The notes under the pieces were generated by a model that saw only the letters and a list, made by a program, of their open reading frames with translations, searched no databases and was not told the DNA's origin. Position numbers and translations under genes: made by a program. Below are positions 34,430 through 43,571 of a stretch of 59,918 nt of DNA, in pieces (position 1 is the first letter of the stretch; each line of letters opens with the position of its first letter). Source of the DNA: Chloroflexota bacterium (lineage in GTDB: Bacteria > Chloroflexota > UBA6077 > FW602-bin22 > CADDYW01); the NCBI GenBank assembly GCA_021324795.1, contig JAJPIK010000037.1, positions 1 through 59,918 of the forward strand, read 5' to 3'.

Positions 34430-36100
34430 ATGACAATCGACATCGTGGATGACACCTTGACCGATACCCTGCGTGTTTTCGTTGGGGGACGGGGCCAGAC
34501 CGGCTATGGCCAACGTCAAACGAAGTCGATCCGGCGCACTAATCGTAAGCAAATAACAGTCGTTTCCAATCCCGTTGAGAAGGCTGCCAATCGTCCGAGC
34601 ATCTTAGGGACAGCATACGATACCGCTTGGTTGGCGGGTGTTCCGAGCGAGCAGAGCCCCCACTCTTCTCGCTATCCCCAATGCCTCGAGTGGATAGTCG
34701 ACCAGCAGCATGCCGACGGAAGCTGGGGTGGCAGCATACGCTACGAACACGATCGGGTCATCTCGACCCTGGCCGCGCTGGCGTCTCTCGCGACGTTCGG
34801 TCGCCATCCAATGGATCCGGTACGCATCGCCGCCGGTACCCGTTATCTGTGGCAACACGGTCATCTCTTAGTACACGAGCCAATGGAGCTTGTCGGTTTC
34901 GAGCTCCTTTTACCGACGCTTGTCCGGCGCGCCCAAAAGGCCGGCATCGCGGTTCCTCCGAACCTCGATTTCTACCAGCACGAGCGCGTGGAAAAGCTGC
35001 GGCTGATTCCGCCCGAATTTCTCTACTCAACTCAGACGACTATCACCCATTCCCTGGAATTCCTGGGCGATGACGCCCAGGCCGAGCGACTCCGAGCCGC
35101 CCAAGGGAACAACGGCGCGATCGGCAATTCACCCGCCACTACCGCCTTTTACCTGTCCTTGACAAACGACGCGGAGGCACAGGCATACTTACAGGATTGC
35201 CTTGGTCAAGCCGATGGGAGCGCACCGGTCCTCTATCCTTGCGAGACGTTCGATCTGCTCTGGAGCGTCTATCCATTCTTTCTCGTCGGCATGCCGACGG
35301 ACCGGTTGCTCTCCACGACTGAGCAGGCCGCTCTGCGGAAGACCCTGGCGACGGGCGGAGTCAGCCTTTCACCGACGTTCCCGATCGCCGACGCCGACGA
35401 TACCGCCGTTGCCCTGGTGCTACTACACGAGCTTGGAGAACCCCTGGATTCAGCCATTTTGCAAGCATTCGCTTCGGCTAACGGTTACTTTGTCAGCTTT
35501 CCCCATGAGCGCCACTCGTCGGTTGGGGTCAACCTCCACGTCCTCCACGCACTGCTCCGCGTTCCGGGTTATCCCGATCGCGCGCAGGTCATCGATCGCC
35601 TCCTGGATTATCTCGAAGCCCAACAGATCGGGGGATCCTATTGGTTGGACAAGTGGCACATCTCTCCTTACTACGCGACCGCGCATGCCCTCCGGGTTTT
35701 CGCCGAGCTCCCGCCAGCTCAAGCGTGCCGCGTCGCGCCGCTCGCCCGGCGAGCCCGCGAATGGCTCCGCCAAACTCAGACGAGTGACGGCCGGTGGGGC
35801 TTTTACGGAGAGCCAACCATCGAGGAAACCGCCTACGCTGTCCTGGCGCTTACCGCTGATGGTCCGGAGCATCATGAAGATCAGGACCGCCGTCGCTGCG
35901 TTGCCGCCTTACGGCACCTCACCGCGGCGCTCTGCACCACCCAGGCTGATGAGGCGCAGGCATTCCCGCCATTGTGGATCGACAAGTGTCTCTACACTCC
36001 ACCGCGGATCGTGCGTGCCACGATTGAGGCCGCCTGCATCTCCTGTCTGCAAGGCTGGCCGATGCTGAATGATCCCGATCGCAGAGAGTCTATTGCTTAA
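34430..36100 (+). CDS. class II diterpene cyclase (copalyl/halimadienyl diphosphate synthase-like)
   Basis: Protonation-initiated cyclase, 556 aa. The hallmark DxDD is D321-A-D-D324, followed by TAVALVLLHELG. Upstream lies the class II N-terminal signature LGTAYDTAWLAGVP near residue 65, then DGSWGGSIRYEHDRVISTLAAL. Late repeats (SDGRWGFYGEPTIEETAYAVLAL) match the alpha-barrel fold of the squalene cyclase/copalyl diphosphate synthase family. The class I DDxxD is absent, so it is monofunctional. The ATG at 34430 has GAGGA 6 nt upstream and lies 40 nt after the terpene synthase. It would convert GGPP into a cyclic diphosphate for the neighbour. Confidence 0.88.
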   Translation: MTIDIVDDTLTDTLRVFVGGRGQTGYGQRQTKSIRRTNRKQITVVSNPVEKAANRPSILGTAYDTAWLAGVPSEQSPHSSRYPQCLEWIVDQQHADGSWGGSIRYEHDRVISTLAALASLATFGRHPMDPVRIAAGTRYLWQHGHLLVHEPMELVGFELLLPTLVRRAQKAGIAVPPNLDFYQHERVEKLRLIPPEFLYSTQTTITHSLEFLGDDAQAERLRAAQGNNGAIGNSPATTAFYLSLTNDAEAQAYLQDCLGQADGSAPVLYPCETFDLLWSVYPFFLVGMPTDRLLSTTEQAALRKTLATGGVSLSPTFPIADADDTAVALVLLHELGEPLDSAILQAFASANGYFVSFPHERHSSVGVNLHVLHALLRVPGYPDRAQVIDRLLDYLEAQQIGGSYWLDKWHISPYYATAHALRVFAELPPAQACRVAPLARRAREWLRQTQTSDGRWGFYGEPTIEETAYAVLALTADGPEHHEDQDRRRCVAALRHLTAALCTTQADEAQAFPPLWIDKCLYTPPRIVRATIEAACISCLQGWPMLNDPDRRESIA

Positions 36101-36142
36101 AAATGCTTAAGTCCTTTGCTTGATGAACGGAGGAGATCGACA

Positions 36143-36565
36143 ATGCAATCTCAACCATGCATGAAAGGCGGCCCCATCCTTCTGATTGATGATGAGCCCT
36201 ATATCCTGCGAGCTCTCAGCTTCCTTCTCACCCGCGAGGGCTACACCGTGCTGACCGCCGACAATGGTGAGGAGGGTCTGGAACGCATTCGGGATTTTCA
36301 CCCGCCGCTTGTCTTCTTGGACATTATGCTACCCCGCTTGAACGGCTACGAGGTTTGCAAGCAGATCCGCAAGGATCCCTCGCTGTCCAATATCTACGTC
36401 ATCATGCTGAGCGCCAAGGGTCAACGCGACGATCGTGAAGGTGGGATGCTCAGTGGAGCTGACGAGTATGTCACCAAGCCATTCAGCCCCCGAGAGATCG
36501 CGCAGAAAGTGCGGGCCCTCATGGCGGAAAGTGCCGAGACAGAACTCGCGAAGACGGGGCAGTAA
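36143..36565 (+). CDS. stand-alone receiver-domain response regulator
   Basis: Single CheY-like receiver, 140 aa, with no output domain. The acidic pocket is ILLIDDEPYI, the phospho-Asp lies in LVFLDIMLPRLNGYEV, Ser in VIMLSAKGQ and the conserved Lys in DEYVTKPFSP. The ATG is preceded by GGAGGAG. It ends 3 nt before the histidine kinase gene. It would accept phosphate from that kinase and act through protein contact, possibly on the downstream GGDEF-EAL protein. Confidence 0.9.
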   Translation: MQSQPCMKGGPILLIDDEPYILRALSFLLTREGYTVLTADNGEEGLERIRDFHPPLVFLDIMLPRLNGYEVCKQIRKDPSLSNIYVIMLSAKGQRDDREGGMLSGADEYVTKPFSPREIAQKVRALMAESAETELAKTGQ

Positions 36566-36568
36566 CCG

Positions 36569-38431
36569 ATGCGTCACCTTGGAATGATCAAACAAGCCCT
36601 CGCATACCAGTGGGCTGGGCCACCCCACCTTCCGCGATCTCTGAAGCTCGAATGGCGCTTCGTCGGGATCCGCTGGCTTGGTATCGCTTTCGTCGTGCCC
36701 GGTCTGTACATGGCTAACTTTCCGCAGGAGCGCCTGTTGGGGGCCTACATCGTCATTATTGTTGCCGCCATCTACAACCTCGGCGTCCATTGGGCCATTC
36801 GGCGTTACCCAACGCTCATCGCTGGCGGCTACGTGACCACTTTGTTGGACGGCCTTCTCAACATTGCTTTAATCACTGTCGGAGGCGGCTTCAACTCACC
36901 ACTCTACTACATCCTCTACACGGTCACGATCTCGGCAGCCATGCGCTACGGCTACGGACCAGCCGTGGCGATGGTACTCTTTTACGTGATACCCGACGCG
37001 GCCGAAAGCCTGTGGTCACGCCAATTATTGGAAGCACCTTTCTTCTTTCGATCCGGTTTCCTCCTGATCACTGCGCTGCTCGCTGGCTACCTTCGTGAGC
37101 AAGCCTACCGTGCCGAATCGGCCCTCCACGAACGGCTGCGTCAGGCGAATCTCCTCGATGAGGTGACGGCGAGTCTGACCGCGAGCCTTGATCTGGACGT
37201 TGTTCTCGGAGCAGTGCTCACTGCCGCGGCGCGCGTGTTCGGCAGCTCGATTGCCGCGCTCATGCTCTCTCCCGAGCTCGACGACGCGACGTCGGAAGAG
37301 CGCGAGGTCATCTGCTATCCCAGCTCCTTCAACGCCCCGGGCCGCAAAGAGCTTGCCTTCGTCTGCCAGAAGTACCTGACCGCCAAGACCGAGCGCGCCA
37401 GCAATCGGGGTCCTCTCCCGGAGGAAAGGCTCAGCTCGGGCGAACGTGCGCGTGTTCTCTGTCTTTCGTTACCAACCCATCAAAGTCTGTTGGCGGTTGT
37501 GGTCTTAGTCACGCCATTCGACCAGACGGTTCCATCACTTGACACGGACATCGTCGAGGCATTCACAGAACGTCTTACCCTGGCGATTGAAAACGCTACC
37601 CTCTACCAGGCACTTACCAAACGCAGTACGGACCTGCAGCGAGCGTTCGCCGACTTGGCCCGGGCCCACCAGGAGTTGTTGCGAGTGGACGAGATGAAGA
37701 CGAACTTCCTCGCCAACGTCTCACACGAATTCCGAACGCCTTTGACGTCCATCCGCTCGTTCTCGGAACTGTTGCTCTCTTACGGGGCCGACGATACTGC
37801 ACTCCATCGTGAGTTTCTCGAAATTATCAATACCGAAAGTGAGCGTCTGACCCGAATGGTCAACGACGTCCTCGACATTACCAAGATCGAGTCTGGACAC
37901 CTGGATTGGCAGATGACGACCGTCGATGTCGCTAGTCTGCTCCGTGAAACGGCTCGTGCGCACGTTACCCTCATTGAGAAACAGAATCTAGCCTTTCAGG
38001 TCGACATTGCCGACGACTTACCATTTGTCCATGCGGACCGTGATCGGCTGCAGCAAGTCGTCGGCAACTTGCTGAACAACGCGCTGAAGTTCACTCGAAG
38101 CGGAACGATCACGCTCCGAGCCTCCTGTTTCGATCGTGACGTGTTGATCTCAGTGACCGATACCGGCATCGGCATCTCCGCCAAGGACCACGAGCGCATT
38201 TTCGAGAAGTTCCAACAGGTCGGCGCCGTCTTGACCGATAAGCCGCGCGGCGCCGGCCTTGGCCTCTCGATCTGCCGCGAGATCGTCGAGCATCACAAAG
38301 GGCGAATCTGGGTCGAGTCGGAGCCGGGCGTGGGTAGCACATTCTCTTTCACCATACCGGCCAGCTTCGCGGTACCCCTTTCCCCCATGTTGCAGCCGGC
38401 GAAAGAGTTCGTCCAAGCTACTGTCGGCTGA
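36569..38431 (+). CDS. membrane GAF sensor histidine kinase
   Basis: A 620-aa kinase. About six hydrophobic helices (residues 30-185) form a membrane sensor, then a coiled linker and a GAF domain (about 200-345). HisKA has NVSHEFRTPLTSIRSF with the phosphoacceptor near H386, and the HATPase domain shows NLLNNALKFT, DTGIGIS and GAGLGLSICREIVEHH. All ATP-binding boxes look intact. It follows the receiver gene by 3 nt and precedes the cyclic-di-GMP gene by 23 nt. Confidence 0.9.
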   Translation: MRHLGMIKQALAYQWAGPPHLPRSLKLEWRFVGIRWLGIAFVVPGLYMANFPQERLLGAYIVIIVAAIYNLGVHWAIRRYPTLIAGGYVTTLLDGLLNIALITVGGGFNSPLYYILYTVTISAAMRYGYGPAVAMVLFYVIPDAAESLWSRQLLEAPFFFRSGFLLITALLAGYLREQAYRAESALHERLRQANLLDEVTASLTASLDLDVVLGAVLTAAARVFGSSIAALMLSPELDDATSEEREVICYPSSFNAPGRKELAFVCQKYLTAKTERASNRGPLPEERLSSGERARVLCLSLPTHQSLLAVVVLVTPFDQTVPSLDTDIVEAFTERLTLAIENATLYQALTKRSTDLQRAFADLARAHQELLRVDEMKTNFLANVSHEFRTPLTSIRSFSELLLSYGADDTALHREFLEIINTESERLTRMVNDVLDITKIESGHLDWQMTTVDVASLLRETARAHVTLIEKQNLAFQVDIADDLPFVHADRDRLQQVVGNLLNNALKFTRSGTITLRASCFDRDVLISVTDTGIGISAKDHERIFEKFQQVGAVLTDKPRGAGLGLSICREIVEHHKGRIWVESEPGVGSTFSFTIPASFAVPLSPMLQPAKEFVQATVG

Positions 38432-38454
38432 TAAGCATAGACGCATTCGAGCGG

Positions 38455-41013
38455 GTGATTTGTGTGGAAAGATCGATTGCTCCTCCTACATTCTCGTGCT
38501 GGAATTCTTCAGCCGCGATCACGCAAGCGCGGCGTATTCTCGAAAGTGCTTGCAGAGCAGGGGCGCATCACGTGATGCTCGTCGATCCGCGGGGCACGGT
38601 TCGTCTTCAAGTGAAGCGGGACGAAGCGCTTACGGCCGGGGAGGACGTGTCGCCGAGTGACGTCGTCCAGGTCAGCTTTCCGGTACTAGTGCGAGGACAG
38701 CTCGCGGCGATCATCCAGGCGACCGTATTCTCCGAGCGGCGCCAAGATTTCGAGTCTATTCTTCGCACGACAGCGATCGGTCTGGAAGAAAGCTGGTCTG
38801 CCGCTGAAGAGATCGAGAACCTGGCCGGCGAGATCTTGCACGCATACGAAGAGCTTAACCTTCTCTATGGCCTGGGCGAAATCCTCACCGGCAAGCTTAA
38901 CGTCGCGACGGGTGCTGAGGTTATCGATCTGGTTTTGGAGCGGATTCTGAGCACGATAGCAGCCAGTTGGGCAGAGATCAACCTACCTCGTTTTGGTTTG
39001 ATCCATCGCAAGAATAGTAACCCGGCCCCCTGGCAGGTCACCGACGCCTCTCGGACCCTTCAAGCGTCTCTCCAGAGCGGCGGAGAATCGCTCGGCATGA
39101 TCATTCTGGGACGTCCACGAGAAGCCGACCCCTTTTCGTCGGTCGACGAGAAATTGCTTAATGCCGTTGCCACCCTCATTGCAAACACGATTCGGAGTGC
39201 AGAACTCTACGAGGAGCTTCGCCTCAAGAGTGAAGCATTGGGCCTGCGCGAGAGCCACCTGCGTGCTGTCTTAGATAACGTGGCCGAGGGAATCATCACG
39301 GTCGACGAGAACGGCCTCGTCCAATCGTTCAATCCCGCTGCGGAGCAGATCTTCGGCTTCTCGGCGAGCGAGGTCATCGGGCGAAGATTCCGGACGCTGA
39401 TCGCCGAACCGATCAGTCACCTATTTGCCCAAACACCGGTGGGTCCGGCCAATTGCGAGGCGGCATTGGTTCCGCGGCGCGAGACGGTCGGATATCGGCG
39501 AGATGGCAAGCGGGTTGCACTCGATCTGGCGATGAGCAAAGTATCCATCGATGCCCAGCGCCTTTCGATCGTCAGCGTGCGTGACATCACCGAGCGCAAG
39601 CGGTGGGAAGATATCCTTCGTTATCAGGCCCTTCACGACTCCCTGACCAATCTGCCTAACCGACTTCTCCTCCATGATCGCTTACAAGTGAGCATCACCA
39701 TGGGCTCACAGGTAAACAAGCCGTTCGCGCTGCTACTTCTTGACCTCGATCATTTCAAAGAGGTCAATGATACCTTCGGGCATCAGAACGGCGACAGTCT
39801 TCTCCAAGAAGCCGCTTCGCGTTTAGTGGGAGTCCTGCGACCGACGGATACAATTGCTCGGCTTGGCGGTGACGAGTTCGGAGTGATTCTCCCGAATACC
39901 GACGAGGTCACGGCAGTAGCGGTGGCCAGCCGGATCCTGCGCGCCCAAGAGAAACCGTTCACCATCGAAAGGCTCCGACTTCATCTCGGAGCGAGCATCG
40001 GCATCGCCCTCTTCCCAGAGCACGGGACCACCGCGGATACGCTATTGCGCTATGCGGACGTCGCGATGTACGAAGCGAAACGCTCACGCGCCGGCTACCG
40101 GGTCTATTCGCCCGAACAGGACCGCCACGCCTCGAACCGGTTGGCCCTGCTGGCTGAGCTACGGGCGGCGATCGACGGGAACCAGTTGACCCTCCATTTC
40201 CAGCCGCTCGCCGATTTCAAGAGTGAACGTATCATCCGAGTCGAAGCGCTAGTCCGTTGGCAGCATCCCGAGCGCGGGCTCGTGCCGCCGGGAGATTTCA
40301 TTGCCCTCGCTGAGCAGACCGGATTGATCGGCGAGCTCAGCCGGTGGGTGATCGATGCGGCGCTCCGCGAGTGCGGAACGTGGCACCATCGCGGATACGA
40401 CGTCGCCGTCTCGGTGAACCTGTCGGCACAAAATCTCCACGATCCCCAGCTTCCGAACACCATTGCCGAGTCACTCCGGACGTGGGGGGTCTCTCCTTCT
40501 TGGCTGCGGGTCGAGATCACCGAGAGTTGCCTGATGGCGGATCCTACGCGCGCCCTCGATACCCTCAGCCGTCTCAGCACGCTGGGGGTCCAGATTAGCG
40601 TTGACGACTTCGGAACCGGATACTCGTCGCTGGCCCATCTCAAGCGGCTGCCGGCGGATGAGATCAAGATCGACAAATCCTTTGTCTTGCACATGGGGAA
40701 CAGTGCAGAGGACGCGGCGATTGTCCGTTCGACGATCGGGCTGGGGCACGACCTGGGGCTGACTGTCGTCGCCGAAGGCGTTGAATCGCCCGCTACTTTG
40801 GAGCTCCTGAGCTCACTCGGCTGCGACCTTGCACAAGGCTACTACATTGGGCGCCCGATGCCGATCCCAGAACTGATTGGCTGGCTCGACCAGAAAAAAG
40901 GCGCGGTCGGATCGGCGGCTGTCGTCACCTCGCGTCGGACACGGCACGCCGGAAAGCTGCCAGTCGCGTTACCCATTCAATCCGAGAGCCAGCGTGATTG
41001 CAGCGTGGCCTAG
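38455..41013 (+). CDS. GAF-PAS-GGDEF-EAL cyclic-di-GMP enzyme
   Basis: An 852-aa signalling protein. An N-terminal GAF-like region (to about 250) precedes a PAS domain (about 260-380; LRAVLDNVAEGIITVDENG). The GGDEF domain has an intact GGDEF at about residue 471 and an RPTD inhibitory site five residues upstream. The EAL domain has EALVRW near residue 597, EITESCL, DDFGTGYSSL, DEIKIDKSF and AEGVES. Both synthesis and hydrolysis motifs are preserved, so it may switch between them. The start is weakly supported; the first 25 residues look atypical. It is the last gene of the terpene unit. Confidence 0.88.
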   Translation: MICVERSIAPPTFSCWNSSAAITQARRILESACRAGAHHVMLVDPRGTVRLQVKRDEALTAGEDVSPSDVVQVSFPVLVRGQLAAIIQATVFSERRQDFESILRTTAIGLEESWSAAEEIENLAGEILHAYEELNLLYGLGEILTGKLNVATGAEVIDLVLERILSTIAASWAEINLPRFGLIHRKNSNPAPWQVTDASRTLQASLQSGGESLGMIILGRPREADPFSSVDEKLLNAVATLIANTIRSAELYEELRLKSEALGLRESHLRAVLDNVAEGIITVDENGLVQSFNPAAEQIFGFSASEVIGRRFRTLIAEPISHLFAQTPVGPANCEAALVPRRETVGYRRDGKRVALDLAMSKVSIDAQRLSIVSVRDITERKRWEDILRYQALHDSLTNLPNRLLLHDRLQVSITMGSQVNKPFALLLLDLDHFKEVNDTFGHQNGDSLLQEAASRLVGVLRPTDTIARLGGDEFGVILPNTDEVTAVAVASRILRAQEKPFTIERLRLHLGASIGIALFPEHGTTADTLLRYADVAMYEAKRSRAGYRVYSPEQDRHASNRLALLAELRAAIDGNQLTLHFQPLADFKSERIIRVEALVRWQHPERGLVPPGDFIALAEQTGLIGELSRWVIDAALRECGTWHHRGYDVAVSVNLSAQNLHDPQLPNTIAESLRTWGVSPSWLRVEITESCLMADPTRALDTLSRLSTLGVQISVDDFGTGYSSLAHLKRLPADEIKIDKSFVLHMGNSAEDAAIVRSTIGLGHDLGLTVVAEGVESPATLELLSSLGCDLAQGYYIGRPMPIPELIGWLDQKKGAVGSAAVVTSRRTRHAGKLPVALPIQSESQRDCSVA

Positions 41014-41261
41014 GTCTTTCTTTCCCTTTCTTCCTACTGAGGCACCCACACCGCGACCGGCCGGGCCGAGGGCGACATCCCCGGGAGCTTCTCCAAAGAG
41101 GAACACGCCTAACCCGGCGTCGATCACGATTGCCGACCACCGGCTACGCGACAACCGATTTCCGCACGTTCGTCATCACGATTACGTTCGACCGACCGCG
41201 CTCAGGCGCACCACTGCACCACTATGGAAGGAAACCAGAATCGAGCATACACCATTGCTTC

Positions 41262-41290
41262 TTGACAGATTCGAACCTTTGTACTATTCT
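41262..41290 (+). promoter_or_regulatory. promoter of the DUF3224/DinB genes
   Basis: TTGACA (41262-41267), a 17-nt spacer and TATTCT (41285-41290) make a strong sigma-70-type promoter with a leader of about 110 nt. The remaining gap sequence (41014-41261) shows no convincing gene. Confidence 0.65.
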
Positions 41291-41405
41291 TCTCGTCAGC
41301 GGGCGCTCGGACGCCTGATATTGTCGGTGCGAGAGAGGCGATGACAAGGAAAGCGATAGCTCGCCTGCGCAACCTACAAAACGATGATGACGAGAGGTAA
41401 TGGTC

Positions 41406-41807
41406 ATGAGCAGCCACGCGACGGGCACGTTCGAAGGGAAGACCTGGGATGAGAAGCCTTATAGTGAGCTAGAGGGAGTACCCAAGCTTGCCCGCGCCAG
41501 CGTGACCAATTCCTTCCATGGAGACATCGAAGGCGAAGGGACACTGGAGTACCTGCTGATCTACCGCGATGACGGCTCCTGCGGCTTTATCGGGGTGGAA
41601 CGCGTAGTGGGTCAGGTGGGCAACCGGTCCGGCAGCTTTGTGCTCCAGCACAACGGCAACTTCGAGGCCGGCATGGCGATGGCTAACTGGTTTGTCGTGA
41701 CCGGCTCTGGCACCGGCGAGCTCCGCGGCCTGCGGGGCGAAGGTGGCTTCGTCGCCAAGCACGGTCAGCCCCTCGCGACCTTCACCCTCGACTACGACTT
41801 CGCCTAA
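41406..41807 (+). CDS. DUF3224-family beta-barrel protein
   Basis: A 133-aa protein of the DUF3224 family, with no known function. Recognisable features are the ATGTFEGKTWDEKPYSE N terminus, FHGDIEGEGTLEYLL, and the Gly-rich second half with GSGTGELRGLRGEGGF, fitting a small beta-barrel resembling allene oxide cyclase-like folds. The ATG at 41406 has GAGAGG 8 nt upstream; the ATG at 41400 is too close. It precedes the HicB-DinB gene by 79 nt on the same strand. Confidence 0.8.
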   Translation: MSSHATGTFEGKTWDEKPYSELEGVPKLARASVTNSFHGDIEGEGTLEYLLIYRDDGSCGFIGVERVVGQVGNRSGSFVLQHNGNFEAGMAMANWFVVTGSGTGELRGLRGEGGFVAKHGQPLATFTLDYDFA

Positions 41808-41886
41808 CGATCCGAGAACCATCAATTGGGGATGGAGGGAGAAGTAGACCTTCCGGCTCGCCCACTCCTGGAGGAGATGATCACAA

Positions 41887-42615
41887 ATGGTCAGCTATGG
41901 CCTTTATCTTGAATCCGGCCCGCGCCATCGCAAGACCATGGTCCACGCCCTCGACCTACTCGGCTGCGTGGCGGTCGGTCCCACCACTGAAGAGGCGATC
42001 GCGTCCGCTCCGGCCGCGATTCGTGCCTACCTTCACTTCCTGCAGCGCCACGGTGAGCCGGTCGATCCAGACGCGCCCTTCGAGACCCACGTCGTCGAGC
42101 ATGTGACCCAGGGTGATTGGTTAGGCAACGGCTCGCCCTACCTGGTGTTCGGTCCAGACCTTAAGCCAGTCAGCGACGAGGAGATCGAGATCTTCCTGCA
42201 CCGTTTTCAATGGCTGCGCGAAGAACTGGCGGGCTGGGCCGCCACTCGGACTGACGAGCAGCTTGACGCAACCCCCACGACCAGCGGACGAACGGCGAGA
42301 GCGATACTCTTGCACGTGCTCGGCCACCCGGTAGGCGGCTACCTGTCCGCGGCCCTGGGCGGAGCACTTGGCTTCTCGAAGGTCGCGGGTGCCGCCGAAC
42401 GCGGTGAGCTCGGGCTGGTCGAAGGTCTCCTTCGAATCCAGGAAATGGCGGCCGAGCGCGTCCGCTCGACCACTCTGGCCGAGCGGGCCGCCGTGCGTGA
42501 GCACAACGGCGAACGTCGAACCCTCCGCAAGGCCCTTCGCCGCATGCTCGAGCACGACTGGGAGCACCTGGCCGAGCTCTCTCGACGGCCGGGCGGCCCG
42601 CTGCTAGCTGGGTGA
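41887..42615 (+). CDS. HicB-like domain fused to a DinB-family domain
   Basis: A 242-aa fusion. Residues 1-65 resemble a HicB-type partial RNase H fold (HALDLLGCVAVGPTTEEAIASAPAAIRAYLHFL). Residues 95-240 are a DinB-like four-helix bundle with potential metal ligands in ILLHVLGHPVGGY and MLEHDWEHLAEL. DinB proteins act as metal-dependent thiol transferases or are of unknown role. The ribosome-binding site GGAGGAG precedes the ATG. The linking segment QGDWLGNGSPYLVFGPDLKPVS is not recognised. No HicA partner is adjacent. Confidence 0.7.
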   Translation: MVSYGLYLESGPRHRKTMVHALDLLGCVAVGPTTEEAIASAPAAIRAYLHFLQRHGEPVDPDAPFETHVVEHVTQGDWLGNGSPYLVFGPDLKPVSDEEIEIFLHRFQWLREELAGWAATRTDEQLDATPTTSGRTARAILLHVLGHPVGGYLSAALGGALGFSKVAGAAERGELGLVEGLLRIQEMAAERVRSTTLAERAAVREHNGERRTLRKALRRMLEHDWEHLAELSRRPGGPLLAG

Positions 42616-42716
42616 AGATTGGTCGAATTCCCTGTCACGTCACTTTAACGTATGCCACGAAGTAGTGCCCCTACTTACGCATCTACCTGCTCCACCGGAT
42701 ACGGGAGTCAGCCCTC

Positions 42717-43571
42717 CTACCCTTTGACCGCCCCCGCCGCCAGTCCACGAACGATGTAGCGGTTCACGAGCACGAAGAAGACGAGACAAGGAATGATCAC
42801 CATGACTCCTGCTGCCATGCGACCACCCCACTGGATCGTGTCTCCTGGTCCTCCTTGAAGGAAGAGGGCAAGCCCAACCGGGAGAGTTTTCAGCTCGTTC
42901 TGCTGGATCAGGACAAGCGCGAGCAAGAACTCATTCCAGGCTCCTAAAAACGCGAAAATGGCCGCGGTAACCAGGCCCGGCATGGACAGCGGAAGAATGA
43001 TCCGCCAGTAGACCCCAAAGTGACTCGCTCCATCGACGCGCGCCGCTTCGTCAATCTCACGGGGAATTGTCTCGAAGTAGGCAATCAATAGCCAGAGGGC
43101 AAATGGCAGGCCGAAGGTCACGTAGGCTAGAATCAAGCCAAAATGCGTATTGATCAGCCCGATGCGGGCATAGAGAATTGTCAGCGGGACGGCAAGTAGG
43201 ATACCGGGAAACATGTATGCTGCCAGGACGCTATTCGCGATTATCGACCGCCCGGGGTATTGGAAGCGGGTCAGGGAATAGGCTGCGAGGCTAGCAATCG
43301 TGACGAGGCAAACCGTCGTGATGACCGCGATTTTGATGCTATTGACGAAGTAGTCGACGATCAGACCGGTACTGAGCACTTGCAGGTAATTGAGTAGCGA
43401 CGGATGCAGCGGCACGAGGGTTGGTGTCGGCGAAACGAGCTCCAATCCGGTCTTGAAGGAACTCGTCACCAGCCAGTACAGTGGAAAGATCGCGAGAGCT
43501 GCGTAGAAGGTGAGCGCACCGTAAATGATCACGCCGCTGCTCACGCGGCGCCGCGACGCCAGTCTAGCCAT
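42717..43571 (-). CDS. sugar ABC importer permease, MalG/UgpE-like
   Basis: A 284-aa permease with six predicted helices and the EAA loop EIDEAARVDGASHFGVYWRIILPLSMPGLV characteristic of carbohydrate (CUT1) importers. The ATG at 43571 overlaps the upstream permease gene by 8 nt and has GAAAGGAAGG upstream. No ATPase gene is in this cluster, so the importer probably borrows an MsmK/UgpC-type ATPase from elsewhere. Confidence 0.88.
   Translation of the reverse strand: MARLASRRRVSSGVIIYGALTFYAALAIFPLYWLVTSSFKTGLELVSPTPTLVPLHPSLLNYLQVLSTGLIVDYFVNSIKIAVITTVCLVTIASLAAYSLTRFQYPGRSIIANSVLAAYMFPGILLAVPLTILYARIGLINTHFGLILAYVTFGLPFALWLLIAYFETIPREIDEAARVDGASHFGVYWRIILPLSMPGLVTAAIFAFLGAWNEFLLALVLIQQNELKTLPVGLALFLQGGPGDTIQWGGRMAAGVMVIIPCLVFFVLVNRYIVRGLAAGAVKG

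Noticed and set aside
40969..41154. Minus-strand ORF with a GEAPGD motif resembling uracil-DNA glycosylase
   Set aside because: Only one short motif matches, it overlaps the end of the GGDEF-EAL gene and no other family motif follows.
42660..42676. AAGTAG-TGCCC-CTACTT hairpin between convergent genes
   Set aside because: The stem is short and AT-containing with no U tract, too weak to call a terminator.
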